Shown: positions 36,168-51,844, counted from the stretch's first letter. The stretch: DNA of 64,000 nucleotides from Lamellibrachia satsuma (GCA_033239005.1 BSQZ01000081.1:577209-641208); one strand, 5' to 3'. Program-made: numbers and translations. The notes: a model not told the origin generated them from the sequence alone.

Positions 36168-36509
36168 ATGCAAGGATGGACTTATATGTGTCTCACTCCG
36201 GTTATCATTTCATTTCAGTTATCATCGCAGCCGCTGGGAACGGCCATGGCCCAACTCCTCTCCAACAGGGCGTGTGTGGACGGCGATCGTGCTGATGGCT
36301 CGGAAGACTGGAACGATGTTGCCTTTATATACCATCGCCGACTATGGAAGAGCGTCTTAGCGGAACTCGTTTCCGTAACACCACCCCTAGCTGCGCACAA
36401 CACCACTCGACGACCGACCACGTTGTTGGAAAGACGCGGTCGACCGCCGCTACCACTGCTCGTTCCCTGTCGTCGACGGCTGCGGCCACAGTTTAATGCT
36501 GTGGAGTGA
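36168..36509 (+). other. ORF, possible exon, unknown
   Basis: An acceptor (tttcatttcag, ending at 36,218) precedes an open GC-rich frame with MAQLLSNRACVDGDRADGSE, YHRRLWKSVLAELVSV and an arginine/proline-rich end (LLERRGRPPLPLLVPCRRRL). GC content falls sharply after 36,510, so this may be the outermost gene of the Polinton. No family recognised. Confidence 0.25.
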
Positions 36510-36664
36510 ACACTTACATATTTTTAAATTATATATTCCTCTATTTTCAATGAATTTTGTTCACTATTTTAAATTAGCATTTTAAAATATATTGCAATAC
36601 TTTAAAAAAAATGTTTGCAATGATATAATATGTAAATATTTTTAAATATATAACAAAACTGCTT

Positions 36665-37060
36665 GTGTTGTTATTCAATATCGTGTTGTGTTGGTTTCTT
36701 ACTACGCTAGCAAAACAAACATGAACACGTTTCACCGTGCTAGCAGATATTATCTGAACGGTTGAATGTCCATGCATCCAGCGAGAAAAAAATAGCCATA
36801 CATGTAGGCAATACAACACATATAACATCATCACATTATATTGAGAAGTTTTCATTGTATGTCATTGTATGTACGTGTTGTGTTGGTTTCTATTTCCCTT
36901 AGACGTGTGTACTAATGCCTACCGTACATGTAACTATGCCTGACAACTAAAAGATAATAAATTTTCACCGTGCTACCTGAATTTAACTGAGCGGTACAAT
37001 AAATATAACATCATCACATTATATTAAGAAGTTTGAATTGTATGTCGTCTTATGTCGACG
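36665..37060. repeat. Tandem duplication of ~180 bp
   Basis: Both halves contain cgtgttgtgttggtttct, ttcaccgtgcta and atataacatcatcacattat followed by attgagaagttt / attaagaagttt, in the same order. Confidence 0.8.
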
Positions 37061-37214
37061 CATATATACTACCTATACTGCATTAGACTTGTGTCAATAC
37101 CGCACTTGCAACATGTAAATGACTACGCCCGCACTTGCAACAATGTAACTGATGACGCACTTTGATCTCACAGTACGGCTTAAAGCTGGATAGTAGCACT
37201 CGATGCAGGCTCAG

Positions 37215-37400
37215 CCTAACATACACTGTTAGGGTTAGACTACAGGCAACAGGGAGTTAGGATTAGTGTCAGGGTCAGGGTTATTGTTATGGCTAGGATT
37301 CAATACAGATGACAGAAAGTTAGGGTTAGGGTTCACTGCCGACAGAGGGTTAGGGTTAACCGGCGACAGAGGGTTATGGTTACGGTCAGGGTTGGCTACA
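37215..37400. repeat. Degenerate TTAGGG-type repeats
   Basis: Words gttagggttaggg, agggttagggttaa, gtcagggtcagggtt and agagggttagggtt occur within ~190 bp, interrupted by gacaga-type spacers. TTAGGG is the usual metazoan telomere repeat, but the longest perfect run is only about two units. Confidence 0.6.
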
Positions 37401-37734
37401 GCCGCCAGGGGGCGCTCAGGCTACACAAAAGGCTGCGCTCGCAACCGGAACCGGAAATAACTTGTGCATATGCGGCCGGATCGGCTTATTCAGAAGAGCA
37501 CTATAACTACTTTCGGTGAAAATTTGTGTGCCCTCCATCATTATTATTCGTGTGGTTATTTTAAACGTTTCTGTTTCTTCGTGTTCGATCTTTATTAAAA
37601 ATTGCCCATTCACCTAGATATATATGATCACGTTAATGGAATTTTTAAGGAAGTCAATAAATACGCATACTTTCCAATATCGACGCTATTGCAATGTGAC
37701 ATCAACAGTTCGGTGCTCTATAAAGTTGGTTACG

Positions 37735-37850
37735 CCCCATGCGTCTAGTGCAACCATCTACCGGTTATTCATTGTATTATATGTTCTAGTGCTGCCATCT
37801 ACGTGTTATTTGGAGTATTACCGTTATAATGCAGCCATTTACTGATTTAC
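37735..37850. repeat. Three diverged ~45-bp units
   Basis: ctagtgcaaccatctaccgg, ctagtgctgccatctacgtg and aatgcagccatttactga, each followed by ttatt-type words. Confidence 0.6.
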
Positions 37851-38304
37851 TTCTGATGCATTAAAATCACTCGGCCAAAAGTATTGTCCAGATTATGATA
37901 ACGACTGATTTTTAACATGTTCTGCGTACACGAGACATGACCATAACCGGTACGAGTAGTTATTATGAAAACTTGTCATAACGGTTTTAAATAGTGGTTA
38001 TGTTTTCTACGTATGTGGTCTTTGAGAGCAGTAGCCCGACTATGTCGCATGGCTGAGCTAGTCATTGCCTGTCTTTTATCAGCCTGCATATTTAAATTCC
38101 TGCCTCCTAATATTCGAAGACTCCATTTTACACGCTAGTGAATGAGACCACACTCCCCAACAGTGGCGCCACTGGTCATATGAATACTGTCACAGAACAG
38201 AATATAACTGGACGGAATAGAACAGAACGTAACTTTTATTTGACCCCAAGTAGGTACATTATTCGTTGTTTTTCTTTACATAATTTTTTACTTGTACATA
38301 TGTA

Positions 38305-38307
<3 letters not shown>

Positions 38308-38367
<60 letters not shown>

Positions 38368-38398
38368 ATATCTATATCTATATATATATCTATATATC
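38308..38398. repeat. (TA)n with TATC units
   Basis: About 90 bp; the right end switches to ATCTAT. Confidence 0.95.
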
Positions 38399-38399
38399 A

Positions 38400-40585
38400 T
38401 TTTATATACACATCCACTTAGAAATACATACAACGCAACCTACATAGTAGACTCTACAATAAAAGGTAATGATATAATTAATTCAACCGGGGTCGGTAAC
38501 TCCTGTTAAGACACAATTGTCGCTGTCATATTTTAATTTCCACTTCATCATACATTCAAAATGGACGGCTGCAGACGGTATGAACGATTGGTTGGTTAGG
38601 CGACGTCTTTGTTGATTGCGAATTGCTAGGCGTATCGTGTGTACACTGCAGACTTGTTTCGCGCGGAAACGACCGTTATTGTGTTTCTAACCAAATGTAA
38701 TGCAAACAGTATGCAACATGAGATTCATTCATTAAGTTTATGAGTTTACCAAATAAAAGAAATATGTGCAGAGTTTGCACACAAACTGTAAGTTGTGACT
38801 ACGTGTGCGGTTGGTTGGAATTAGACAAACAATCAATACTGTATACATATACGTTGTACAAATTTAACATGCGACAGAACATACAATGAAGCAAAATAAA
38901 ACAATTAAAGATATTCCCGAATCATGTAAATTTTATATGTAGTGATTCAAGTATTTATCTATTTATTGTATTTTATGAGGAGATATAATTAAAAAAGCCT
39001 AGACAGCAAGTCGGCGCCAGAATCGAGGCAACACCCTCCTTTAAATTCCAACGCCAATGCTACTGGTTCAGTTACTAGAGACGTACATGGAACCGACACG
39101 ATTAGTTGTCTAGCATAATTATTTGAAATCTCTGCAAGCATGCCAAGGAGAATCCAGATTACCGTTTTATTTTGTATGCATCGTAAAGTCGTGTTATTTT
39201 CGACACGTAGCTTGATTGTATTCTTTATAATAACAATAATAGTAATAATAACACTAAAGGAAACTATACCTATCGTCGCACAGCATCATTAAAATCGAAA
39301 ATATATTATAACACGAATTAAATAGTCGAGCATACAGTCGAAACGCAATGTTGTAATGACATCACTACTATTGAAAATAAATATTCATTCATTCATTCAG
39401 TAAAACAAATCCCTGATTAGACATCATATTGTGACATATATGTATGATGTTTGTTGGTTCGTGGTGATATGTTCTGTGTGTCAGATATACGGCATACCAA
39501 GTTCAAACTGTTATGGTCGACTGTCAGTATCGTCCCCACCACCCCATGACCACATCCATAACAGACTCTGACTGGCGACGTATTCAGATGTGCTCGCCTT
39601 ACTAAGCCATTTACGAAGTGATTTTATTCAGCGTTATCTGCCTCGCTTTGTCCCTAATCTATGTCAGTTCTTTTCCGTTAAGACAAACCCATTTCTAGAT
39701 TCTAGCTCAGTTTCTGCGATCATCTCCCATGGCAAGGTCAATAACACTACATCATGGTCAACGTCGCCTTCCTCTCGTACTTGGCCAACTGCACGTACAA
39801 GCCGAAGTTAAGCTGTGTTTATACACTTGTCAATATTTCGTTGAGGGCGAATGAATGTGTGGCACTCGCCTGCAGTATTTTAAGTATTTTAAGTTTCAAT
39901 ATGTGTCAAAATGCCAGATCTCAACAACTTCAAGCAAGAAGCGTTTAAAAATCTACGCAACTAGGAAGACAAACTAATAAGCTGCTAAGACACAGTATCC
40001 GACTGCGGACTTGAGTATCCGCCGATTACAGTCAAACAAACGTCTGTGTAATGTATGTCTCCAACGCAGATCGACATGAAAGCTGAATAGCGACCGTCCA
40101 GCTCAAGCGGACGAAACATCTTCGGATTTGCTCGCTTCGAGACAAAATTGTTTCGACTGCGATTCGGACTAGAGGATATGGCAGCTCTGCGTGAGCTGGT
40201 GCTAAAATCTCTCGGAAAGAGGATTATGTGCCAACATTTTTCCCAGTGGTGGACGCTATATTAATGCGATCAATCCGTAGAACACAGATAGCGATACTGG
40301 CGTTGACGACAACCATCTACAATGGATCGAAGCGAGCTGTCAGCGCGAATACAGGTCATCTGGTGACTTCGGCCTGAGAGCACAAAGGGCAAAATAATCT
40401 CGGCCCAAACGATTGTGTACCGAGCACATCAAGCTTAATGTGTGTCTTAATGTGACTAAAGCATATATTCTTTCATTTGTTAATTGGTTAAGTTCCACGT
40501 TAACCCGAAATTATTACTTTGTAACCGCTTTTATAGCTACCGCTTCCTTTCGCATGAAATAACTCGCTATTTTTTACCATATTAA
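38400..40585. other. Unassigned DNA
   Basis: No gene, RNA or mobile-element signature recognised on either strand in ~2.2 kb. Short ORFs here have no family features. Confidence 0.4.
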
Positions 40586-40587
40586 GG

Positions 40588-41158
40588 GCGGCAGGGCGGT
40601 AGGGGTGCAGGGCGGTAGGGCGGTAAGGCGGTAGGGCGGTATGGCGGTAGGGCGGTAGGGCGGCAGGGCGGTAGGCCGGTAGGGCAGTAGGGCGGCAGGG
40701 CGGTAGGGCGGTAGGGCGGTAGGGCGGTAGGCCGGTAGGCCGGCAGGGCGGTAGGGCGGCAGGGCGGCAGGGCGGTAGGGTGGTAGGGCGGAAGGGCGGC
40801 ATTGCGGTAGGGCGGTAGGGCGGTAGGGCAGTAGGCGGGTAGGGCGGTAGGGCGGTAGGGCGGTAGGGCGGTAGGGCGGTAGGGCGGTAGGGCGGTAGGG
40901 CGGTAGGGCGGTAGGGCGGTAGTGCGGTAGGGCAGTAGGCCGGTAGGCCGGCAGGGCGGCAGGGCGGCAGGGCGGCAGGGCGGCAGGGCGGCAGGGCGGC
41001 AGGGCGGCAGGGCGGTAGGGCGGCAGGGCGGTAGGCCGGCAGGGCGGTAGGGCGGGAGGGCGGCAGGGCGGTAGGCCGGTAGGGCAGCAGGGCGGTAGGG
41101 CGGTAGGCCGGTAGGGCGGTAGGCCGGCAGGGCAGTAGGGCGGTAGGCCGGTAGTGTG
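40588..41158. repeat. 8-bp G-rich array (gggcggta), ~70 copies
   Basis: Units alternate between gggcggta and gggcggca with some ggccggta. Every unit has a GGG and a GG run on the plus strand, so the array has strong G-quadruplex and R-loop potential. Three units are 24 bp, so long Pro/Leu/Arg frames on the minus strand (100 and 200 codons) are artefacts. Confidence 0.97.
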
Positions 41159-41164
41159 GTCTCT

Positions 41165-42800
41165 ACAATGTCGCAATACCTATAATAGTGTATGTAATCG
41201 CCAAATCGACAGTCTATGTTATCACAATATCAAGATATGACAGATCAGGATAACAGCACGTTTTGTATGGGTAGTATGATTAACCAACTGATGCATTATA
41301 ACTACTAATAAATTCAGATTCGCTCTGTCGTTCAGTTATCCTATGAAAATTGTCATTGTACAGCCCATGTCAATTATCTTCCATTATCTTGTTTGGTCTA
41401 CAATCGTATATATGAAAAAACTGCAGTAGCAAGTCCTCACGATAGCTTAGAAACCGCACATTCATACTAAGCAGAACAGCGGAACTAGCCTTGAGTAATT
41501 TTTTTTTTTGCATCTCGTCATCACCATTCTTCACTTGATGTACTGCTAATTACCACCACATGTCGCGTAGCCGCAATGACGTGCCAAGTGTTTGCAGTCG
41601 ACTTTTCCATAGACCGCGAAGCTTTTATTTTTGCGTCGGGCTGAGACCAATATTCCTAGAAAATAAAACTCGATAATGCGCTGCCAGGAAGGCATTCGAC
41701 TTGTCAAATGTTTTACAAGGCTTCATTAGTAGTTTCAATACGAATCATTTCAAGCAGGCCAGGTGAACTATTGAGCGAAGCGACGTTCTTTATTCATAAC
41801 GATATGAATGGTTTGGATTAGTAGGGCGCTGGAGGATTCATTTATGTGCGGGTGCATTCAAAATTTGCAACAATCAGGAGCATGATTATTCGTTAGTGTC
41901 ATGGAATAGGTTTGTCCAGGATCAATCAGCAAGAAAGACTAACAAAAGTGCTGCTTCATTCGAGCGAACCCACACAACTGAAGCTGAAAAGAAATGCAAG
42001 AGAAGCCATCAACAGTTCTTCCCATGCCCTTCATCTACAACATCTCCAATGGAAGAACGTTCAAGGCGCGAATTGGGCTCACAAGTCACATACGCACACA
42101 TTAATACCAACACAATAGCAACTGATGAAGAGCGAGTGATTGGTTGCATGAGTGCATGGTTGCGTGGTTGCGTGCGTACATATGTGTGTGTGCGAGTGTG
42201 TGGGTTAGTTCGTGCGCACATGGTGTTTTTGTGCGCAACGGTTGACCCAAAACGATGATGAACATCTGTCCTACATCCGTTAAAAACGCATCATGCAAAA
42301 CACACGCACACAAACACGCGCGCGCGCACGTTCTCATAGCGTACTCCATGTGATGAAAATGTTCCTATAATGACCGATTATTGTGTTCCTGTGACATGGT
42401 TGCAGGCGACACGAAGCGCTGAATGGCGTGTCAGTTGCCGCCCGGGTCTCGCACGCTACGAACCGCTTCAGGAGAACGGCCTTTCATTAATCATGTCTAA
42501 CTCGTGAGACATTACACCAGGACTTCAGGAAAATGGTCGGTCTAGCGGAAATTACACAGATACAATGTCTAATTAGTGGGCGTTTTGGGCGACCTTGCGC
42601 GTGAAATGGATATAACTGCGCAGATTAACAACATAGTGGTCTGAAAGCAATTGTTGCATCTGATTATTGTGATGGACTCATTCGTGTGATCCAGATTTAC
42701 AGTACCTATGTTCAGTTGCGCTTAATATAGTATTGGTAATTTTGAATCCAAAAGTACGTGTTCCAGATGCCAACATATTACTCTATCATTATTACATTAA
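41165..42800. other. Unassigned DNA
   Basis: No recognised gene. A frame at 41,896-42,258 is open but drifts into a GT-rich tract and has no family features. Confidence 0.4.
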
Positions 42801-42801
42801 C

Positions 42802-42882
42802 ACACACACGCACACGCACACGCACACGCACACGCACACGCACACGCACACGCACACGCACACGCACACACACACACACACA

Positions 42883-42920
<38 letters not shown>

Positions 42921-43067
42921 AAGTTGCAAACGTACGCACGCACGCACGCACGCACGCACGCACACGCACACGCACTCGCACTCGCACACGCACACGCACA
43001 CGCACACGCACACGCACACGCACACGCACACGCACACGCACACACACACACACACACACATACACAC
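42802..43067. repeat. Compound (ACACGC)n, (CA)n and (ACGC)n array
   Basis: A hexamer acacgc array, a CA tract, about 20 unique bases with gagaagttgcaaac, an ACGC tract and a second hexamer/CA tract. Confidence 0.95.
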
Positions 43068-43389
43068 ATGTTTATTCCGCTCATTTCTCACCCTCTGTGA
43101 GATAATGTATACTTTATCTTGTCCAACCTATACTGTTCATTTGCAAATGTCAGTACTTGTTTTTGCTAGAAATGCCATCTTCCACATCATTTATATATAT
43201 TAAAATATTATAAGTACTAATACTGACCCCTGTGGTACCCCACTCAAAAACAGATTTCCGATTTGAAATATCACTGTCTACTATTACTCTGTGTTTAGTG
43301 AACATTTCTCAGGATAGTTCGTTTTCATGTTGAAATTATTATTTGACATATCAAAAACTTATCATTACCGTGTAGGCTTTTTCGTCGTC

Positions 43390-43712
43390 ACTGTCCAGAT
43401 TATTGCAAGCCAAGGAACTGGAAGAGGTACGTGGATGATGTAATGTGTCTATTTCACACGGGCAGAGGAACTACAAGAGCATATGGACACCGTTAACCCC
43501 AGAGGTAGCATCACATCCACACGAGAGGATGAAGAAAACAACAGCATGCCATGCCATTCCTTGATGCAAGATTTACCAAAACGGACGATGGCATTGTGAA
43601 GTTCACAGCATACAGAAAGAAGACCCTCACTGACCAGTATCTGAACTTCACGTCTCAATACCCCAGGCACCAAAAGTTAGGTGTAGTCAGAACCCTTAAG
43701 AACTGGGGTGGT

Positions 43713-43715
<3 letters not shown>
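43390..43715 (+). mobile_element. Penelope-like element RT fragment
   Basis: The plus strand reads RYVDDVMCLF, which contains the YVDD catalytic motif, and then, in another frame, MPFLDARFTKTDDGIVKFTA followed by YRKKTLTDQYLNFTSQYPRH and VVRTLKN. The LPFLD...YRK.T.TD.YL...S.HP...K...V+TL order is characteristic of Penelope-like polymerases. No GIY-YIG endonuclease follows; (TA)n begins at 43,718. Confidence 0.75.

Positions 43716-43717
<2 letters not shown>

Positions 43718-43801
<84 letters not shown>
43718..43801. repeat. (TA)n microsatellite between PLE and LINE
   Basis: About 84 bp of TA. Confidence 0.97.
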
Positions 43802-45150
<1,349 letters not shown>

Positions 45151-45261
45151 TCAAATAAAACACGTCTTTTCTCTTAAAAGTTCCCCGCATCTACTTTAAA
45201 TAATGTACTATACTTGCGCCCTCGTTGACAACCCTTACAAACTATCAAACAAGAACTGCAG

Positions 45262-45456
45262 CACCTTCCAGGTCAGATGAAACCCATCTATCATGACAAG
45301 CACCTTCCAGGTCAGATGAAACCCATCTATCATGACAAGCACCTTCCAGGTCAGATGAAACCCATCTATCATGACAAGCACCTTCCAGGTCAGATGAAAC
45401 CCATCTATCATGACAAGCACCTTCCAGGTCAGATGAAACCCATCTATCATGACAAA
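45262..45456. repeat. 39-bp tandem repeat, 5 copies
   Basis: The unit is caccttccaggtcagatgaa plus acccatctatcatgacaag, essentially identical in each copy. Being 13 codons long it keeps frames open on both strands. Confidence 0.97.
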
Positions 45457-45457
45457 G

Positions 45458-45868
45458 TCATACATCCCTACACAGTTTAACTATATGTCTATGAAGCCTA
45501 ATCCCCTCCATACATACCTTCTGCATTTGTGTGTTGATCGCCATCCTCCTACAGTTCCTATACTCCTGACCCAGTGACCCCTGCCTCCCATTACTGGTAA
45601 TATCTACTTTCCTATTGTTTGAATCCAAAGTGGATATCCGTGATTTCCTCAACTTCCCCTGTGACACTACATCTGTAAATCTCCTTTTATGTCGGGTCAC
45701 CCGTTTACCTTTTCCCTTGCTGCGCTCTATGCCTCCTTCTCCCTCGGTCTTCTTGGGCTCATTCTGTGTTACTGTCTTACTGACACTTCTCTCTCTTTCT
45801 CTTCTATCGTCAACCTCTAACGAATTACCAGCTGACCATCCCTCTTCACGCACCCACGTACTTGCAGC
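45458..45868 (-). other. ORF of ~135 codons, unknown
   Basis: The minus-strand frame is open from just after a stop at about 45,870 and is strongly basic and charged (NEPKKTEGEGGIERSKGKGK, RHKRRFTDVV, LDSNNRKVDITSNG, ending RLHRHIVKLCRDV). It begins without a clear ATG. It could be an eroded LINE ORF1 or exon; no family is recognised. Confidence 0.2.
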
Positions 45869-45869
45869 T

Positions 45870-46255
45870 TAATGTATACTTATTCAACTGATCACAACAA
45901 ACCTTAATTATCGCTCGCGCTGCAATGTGTTCGGATATCAACAATGAAATACCCTAAATTACTGTCTATGGCTAACTTTTAACAACAAATATTGCCTAAA
46001 CAAGATATCTAACTACACTATGTTTAATACAATACCCAATCCGCGAAATATAATACAATTATTGTCATCTCCTCAAGATTTACTGCCAATATCTAATTGA
46101 GATGTATGCCATGAATTCGGGGATTGAAATCTTTAACACCTGTGACAGGTAAGAAGTGTATATGGCATGTTTGTAAGTGTGAGAAAGGTATTTTATTTTG
46201 GAAAGGTGTTTATGTTGAGAGCCTTAGCTTGTTGGAAGGTCAAACTTCCATTGTA
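45870..46255. other. Unassigned DNA
   Basis: Nothing recognised. Confidence 0.5.
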
Positions 46256-46257
46256 TG

Positions 46258-46497
46258 TATATGTACATACATACATACATTACATACATACACACATACA
46301 TGCATACATGCATACATACATGCATGCATGCATACATACATATATACATACATACATACATACACACACATACATACATACATACATACATACATACATA
46401 CATACATACATACATACATACATACATAAATACATACATACATACATACATACATACATACATACATACATACATACATACATACACACATACATGT
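46258..46497. repeat. (TACA)n microsatellite
   Basis: About 240 bp, with TGCA and CACA variants in the first half. Reading frames through it are spurious. Confidence 0.97.
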
Positions 46498-46499
46498 AT

Positions 46500-48174
46500 A
46501 CGTGCATACGTACATTATCACACTTTTATACATGTTTTTTTCTGTTCTGTTTATGGAATTCGGGCGATTATGGACGCACACTCATTCACTCACGGCTGTT
46601 ATCGTACCTAGGCCACGATACAGAATCACCAGAGTGACGATAATCAGGCACACAACATCGCACGTGCACTTACAATACTATTGTGGCTGTCATCCAAACG
46701 GATGTTAACAAAACACTATACATTTATTTAGATTAGTTGCTAGTGCATAAGACATTTGAAATCAATGCACTGCGTCGGATAGGCAATGTAATGTAATCGC
46801 GGGATCTAACGAATCAACTGAAATAGAAAAAAAATATTGTTTCGTTGAAATGTGCAGAAAGCATTGTCCCCGTTTTACGTCAGTCAATGAACATTCAATT
46901 ATTCAATCCACCCATCGATTCAGCTATATCGTCCATCAACATATGATTGTCTTCCCTGCTGTCAGACCTAGTCCTTTGTCATGTCCCCTGCTATGTCGTT
47001 CCCCTGTATAATGATGCAGTCAAAACCTCTGAGAGATTCACTCGTTTCACTGTAATTGCTTCGGAGTGGCCGATAAAATAAGTTAATATAATTTGTTTTG
47101 TTTGCAATCACAATTTAGCAGATATCTATTCATTGAAAACTTATCATAGTGTTCTCATAGACGGATGTTGCAAGGCGTTAACCAGCAGTATTGTGACGTT
47201 TCTGACGGGTACATCAAATCAGTTTAACATTGATTTTATTTAATGAAATATCCGGCTGTTTGCCTTCCTTGCACCACCTGATGTCATCTACACTCGATTA
47301 ACTCCCTTGGACGTTTCCGATGGATCGAATCTGGATGCCAACCTAGAGCAAACCTTCGGCGAGCAACGATCAGTATCAAACATCGACGCTATTGAATCGG
47401 ACAATAGCAGCCAACGTACAACTCCAGCTGACTTAATCTCGCAGATTTCGATGCTGAAACCGACGTCTTTCGTCCCGAAACAAAGACTGCTGCCACACCG
47501 TTCTACGATGCTCTCTGTGGGGCATAGATTGTCAACTTCATTGATTTCCCTGTAGGGTGACATCAAGGAAACTTAAACTCTCCGCTTAGTGCAGGTGTGT
47601 GAGCATTGAGTGTTGGGGCTACGCACTGACAGTAGTGTTCTTAACATATTACGACAGTCTTTGAAACGTAAAAAACATTACCGCAACCTTGTTTTTTAGC
47701 ATTGGTTACAGGACATGCAGCTAATATATCACCACTTTCCATCATACTAAACATGGGGTGGGCAGACAACCGTTGACGCTTTGCTCTATAACCCGGCTGT
47801 ATATCCGAGTACACCAAGTCCACGATGTAGTTAACACTTTAAATATTTTCCTTCTACGTAGATAAGTGTTATACCACGATTGTTGTCGCAGTTTGACTTG
47901 TTTCTATTATATATCCACCCACTGGTATCCAGACATGTTGTCTTGAATCGAATGGCCTGACTCGAATAGGACTTGTGTCGGTATTTTCATGATTTGACAT
48001 TTGACTTGGCATTTAGAAAAATTATTCGACACTTGACTTCACTTCCCAGTATGTGACTTGTTAACAAATATGTTGATACTATCGTGTGCAGCGGTTTGGC
48101 GGTTTTGGATTTGTTGAAGCATTCTACCCCGCGAAACATAATGATTCATAATCTTCCTGGGTCTCATATCACTG
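46500..48174. other. Unassigned DNA with one exon-like frame
   Basis: The only coding-like stretch is plus 47,250-47,555, with LTPLDVSDGSNLDANLEQTF, DAIESDNSSQRTTPADLISQ and a stop at 47,553. Its composition is protein-like, but there is no convincing splice acceptor and no family match. Confidence 0.3.
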
Positions 48175-48965
48175 CTTCTTCGCCTGCTTCCGTACGATCA
48201 GCAGCGTGTTGTTACATGGTGGTGCCTGGCCTTCTTCGCCTGTTTGCGTACGATTAGCAGCGTGTTGTTACATGGTGGTGCCTGGCCTTCTTCGCCTGTT
48301 TCCGTACGATTAGCAGCGTGTTGTTACATGGTGGTGCCTGGCCTTCTTCGCCTGTTTCCGTACGATTAGCAGCGTGTTGTTACATGGTGGTGCCTGGCCT
48401 TCTTCGCCTGTTTGCGTACGATCAGCAGCGTGTTGTTACATGTTGGTGCCTGGCCTTCTTAGCCTGTTTCCGTACGATCAGCAGCGTGTTGTTACATGGT
48501 GGTGCCTGGCCTTCTTCGCCTGTTTCCGTACGATTAGCAGCGTGTTGTTACATGGTGGTGCCTGGCCTTCTTCGCCTGTTTCCGTACGATTAGCAGCGTG
48601 TTGTTACATGGTGGTGCCTGGCCTTCTTAGCCTGTTTGCGTACGATTAGCAGCGTGTTGTTACATGGTGGTGCCTGGCCTTCTTAGCCTGTTTCCGTACG
48701 ATTAGCAGCGTGTTGTTACATGGTGGTGCCTGGCTTTCTTCGCCTGTTTCCGTACGATTAGCAGCGTGTTGTTACATGGTGGTGCCTGGCCTTCTTCGCC
48801 TGTTTCCGTACGATTAGCAGCGTGTTGTTACATGTTGGTGCCTGGCCTTCTTAGCCTGTTTCCGTACGATTAGCAGCGTGTTGTTACATGGTGGTGCCTG
48901 GCCTTCTTCGCCTGTTTCCGTACGATTAGCAGCGTGTTCTTACATGGTGGTACCTCGCCTTCTTA
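48175..48965. repeat. 56-bp tandem array, ~14 copies
   Basis: The unit reads gtacgattagcagcgtgttg, then ttacatggtggtgcctggcc and ttcttcgcctgtttcc. Copies differ at a few recurring sites (ttcg/ttag, tttcc/tttgc, gattag/gatcag, ggtgg/gttgg), so variants are shared among copies, indicating exchange within the array. Confidence 0.97.
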
Positions 48966-48969
48966 GCCT

Positions 48970-49740
48970 ATGACCTTTGTTGGATCTATGAAATATGAGG
49001 CAACAAGATTTTTCATATAGCGTCTTGCTGTGTCGTGTTACTCTTAGTCTCAGTAAAGCAATGTTCTGCTTGTGCTTGACTTTCAATGATTTAATACGGT
49101 GTTGTAATTGCCAGTAAATGTAAAATATGTATTGACACCAGTCGTGCTTTCTGTAATATTGCCGCTGCTAGTGCTAGTATGAAAACAGGGAGACCAACCC
49201 TGGAGTCAAGTCCGCACAGGGATTAAAAATCAGAATTATTGCGTCACATGGTCGAAGGACCCATTAGTCTCTGTAGGCTCATTCCTCGCATATTGCGATG
49301 TGGACCTGATGTATTGTTACTTCAGGTGACCTGAGTTTGTCTTGTTTTGAGAGGTCAGTGTTTATGTCCGATACATATCTAAAAGTCACACTTAATGGAC
49401 ACACAATTGTGATTTACAATGTCTAATCGATCAATCATTCAATTCATTGTGTTGTAACATGAAATAATTAATCGATATTTCGCCAACCATTAGTCACGCA
49501 AGTTATAAGTCGCTCATCAATCAATTGGTCTGTTTTCTGGATATATTGTGCAAATCTGGCTTCATCAATACATTGATTTGATGCAAAGATATGCACGCAT
49601 GCACGCAGGCGCGAGCAGCCAATTATTGCAGTTTTGTTCACAAACCAATATTTCTCATTTAATTGCTCCATGATATGAAATACGGCCTTGCCCCGAACTG
49701 CCTGTGTATGTATGCATATATGCATGTGTGCATGTATATT
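48970..49740. other. Unassigned DNA
   Basis: No gene or element signature recognised. Confidence 0.5.
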
Positions 49741-49744
49741 CATT

Positions 49745-50678
<934 letters not shown>

Positions 50679-50689
50679 AACAAACATGC

Positions 50690-51840
50690 GCAACTAGCAA
50701 CAACAACAATAACAACAACATCAACACCAACAACAATAAAGGCAGCAACGAAGGACTGGATGTCGCGTTGCAGTTGTTCGATGTACACAGAGCAGAACAA
50801 CCAATGCGTTTTTATCTTGTAGGATTTGATTGTTGAGCCATCTGCCTAAACATCATCCAACGAGACTAGACTCGACGTCTTGTCTCGGCTCGGCGGATTG
50901 TCGTCTTGCGTCGCGTCTTTTTTCTGTATGACGTGGCGTATAAACTAGTAGGTAATAATTGACGCATCCATATGAATTTATTCCATAACAAACTCCTGAT
51001 ATGAATAACTTTTATTATATTAACCCACTGATCGCGTTAATAATATCGTTGTACGTTGTTCTTAAAAAAAAAACATGTAAATACATCTCGAGCAATATAA
51101 TGTTGTTTTGATCCACAAGTTTCTCTGAGGCTATCGCGAAAGGACAGCGATACAAATGTGATTGTATGTGACTTTTATTGATATAACATATATATGAAGG
51201 ACACACGCTCAGTAGATATTCGACAGTCATGGAATGGCTTATTTTATATAACACTTATAAACAGATTGTGCTGTTGTAGTTTTCATTTATAGGTTATCTA
51301 CACTAGATCACCCTGAGGATCCCACTACAGTTAAAAACTAATTAAATATGTACAAAAGCAGTATTCACACGCAAATACATTGATAACGGCGAGAACGGTC
51401 CGGTATTCGACCCTGCCATTACCCTGCGAACAGCGTCTCTGGGTAGAGAAAAAGAGAAAGAAAACTGATATTGCTGGTTGGATTTATGAGTAATCTATAT
51501 AACCAGAATATGAAGGTTGTGACCACGGCAACTAGAAGGTATGTAATTTCTTATGGCCCCGTTTTATATCACAAAATGATATTCTCGAATGCTTATAGCG
51601 GATGTTAAGAATTACGATAAACTGACAGAAGGTTTTTCAAACACATATCAGTTGACCGAGTAACATTTCAGAAGGATATTCGGGGACAGTTGTCAGAGTG
51701 ATAGCAAGGCTGCTCCATAATTCCAGACAGACAACTGTACTACACAATGGATTTTGCAATGCAAGATAAAGTGAACGAATTGTGTTTTGAAGGATTTATA
51801 TAATACTGATAGACATGGTATTGAATCGTAACATAGGATT
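50690..51840. other. Unassigned AT-rich DNA
   Basis: Nothing recognised apart from the AAC-rich tail at its left edge. Confidence 0.5.
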
Positions 51841-51844
51841 ATAT

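Noticed and set aside
37215..37400. True telomere end
   Set aside because: The words are degenerate and flanked by unique DNA on both sides.
40574..41176. 200-codon Pro/Leu/Arg-rich ORF on the minus strand
   Set aside because: It is the 8-bp array read in frame; three units make 24 bp and no stop can occur.
48175..48965. CRISPR-like array
   Set aside because: The 56-bp units are contiguous with no unique spacers, and the genome is eukaryotic; it is an ordinary minisatellite. The same applies to the 39-, 46- and 50-bp arrays.
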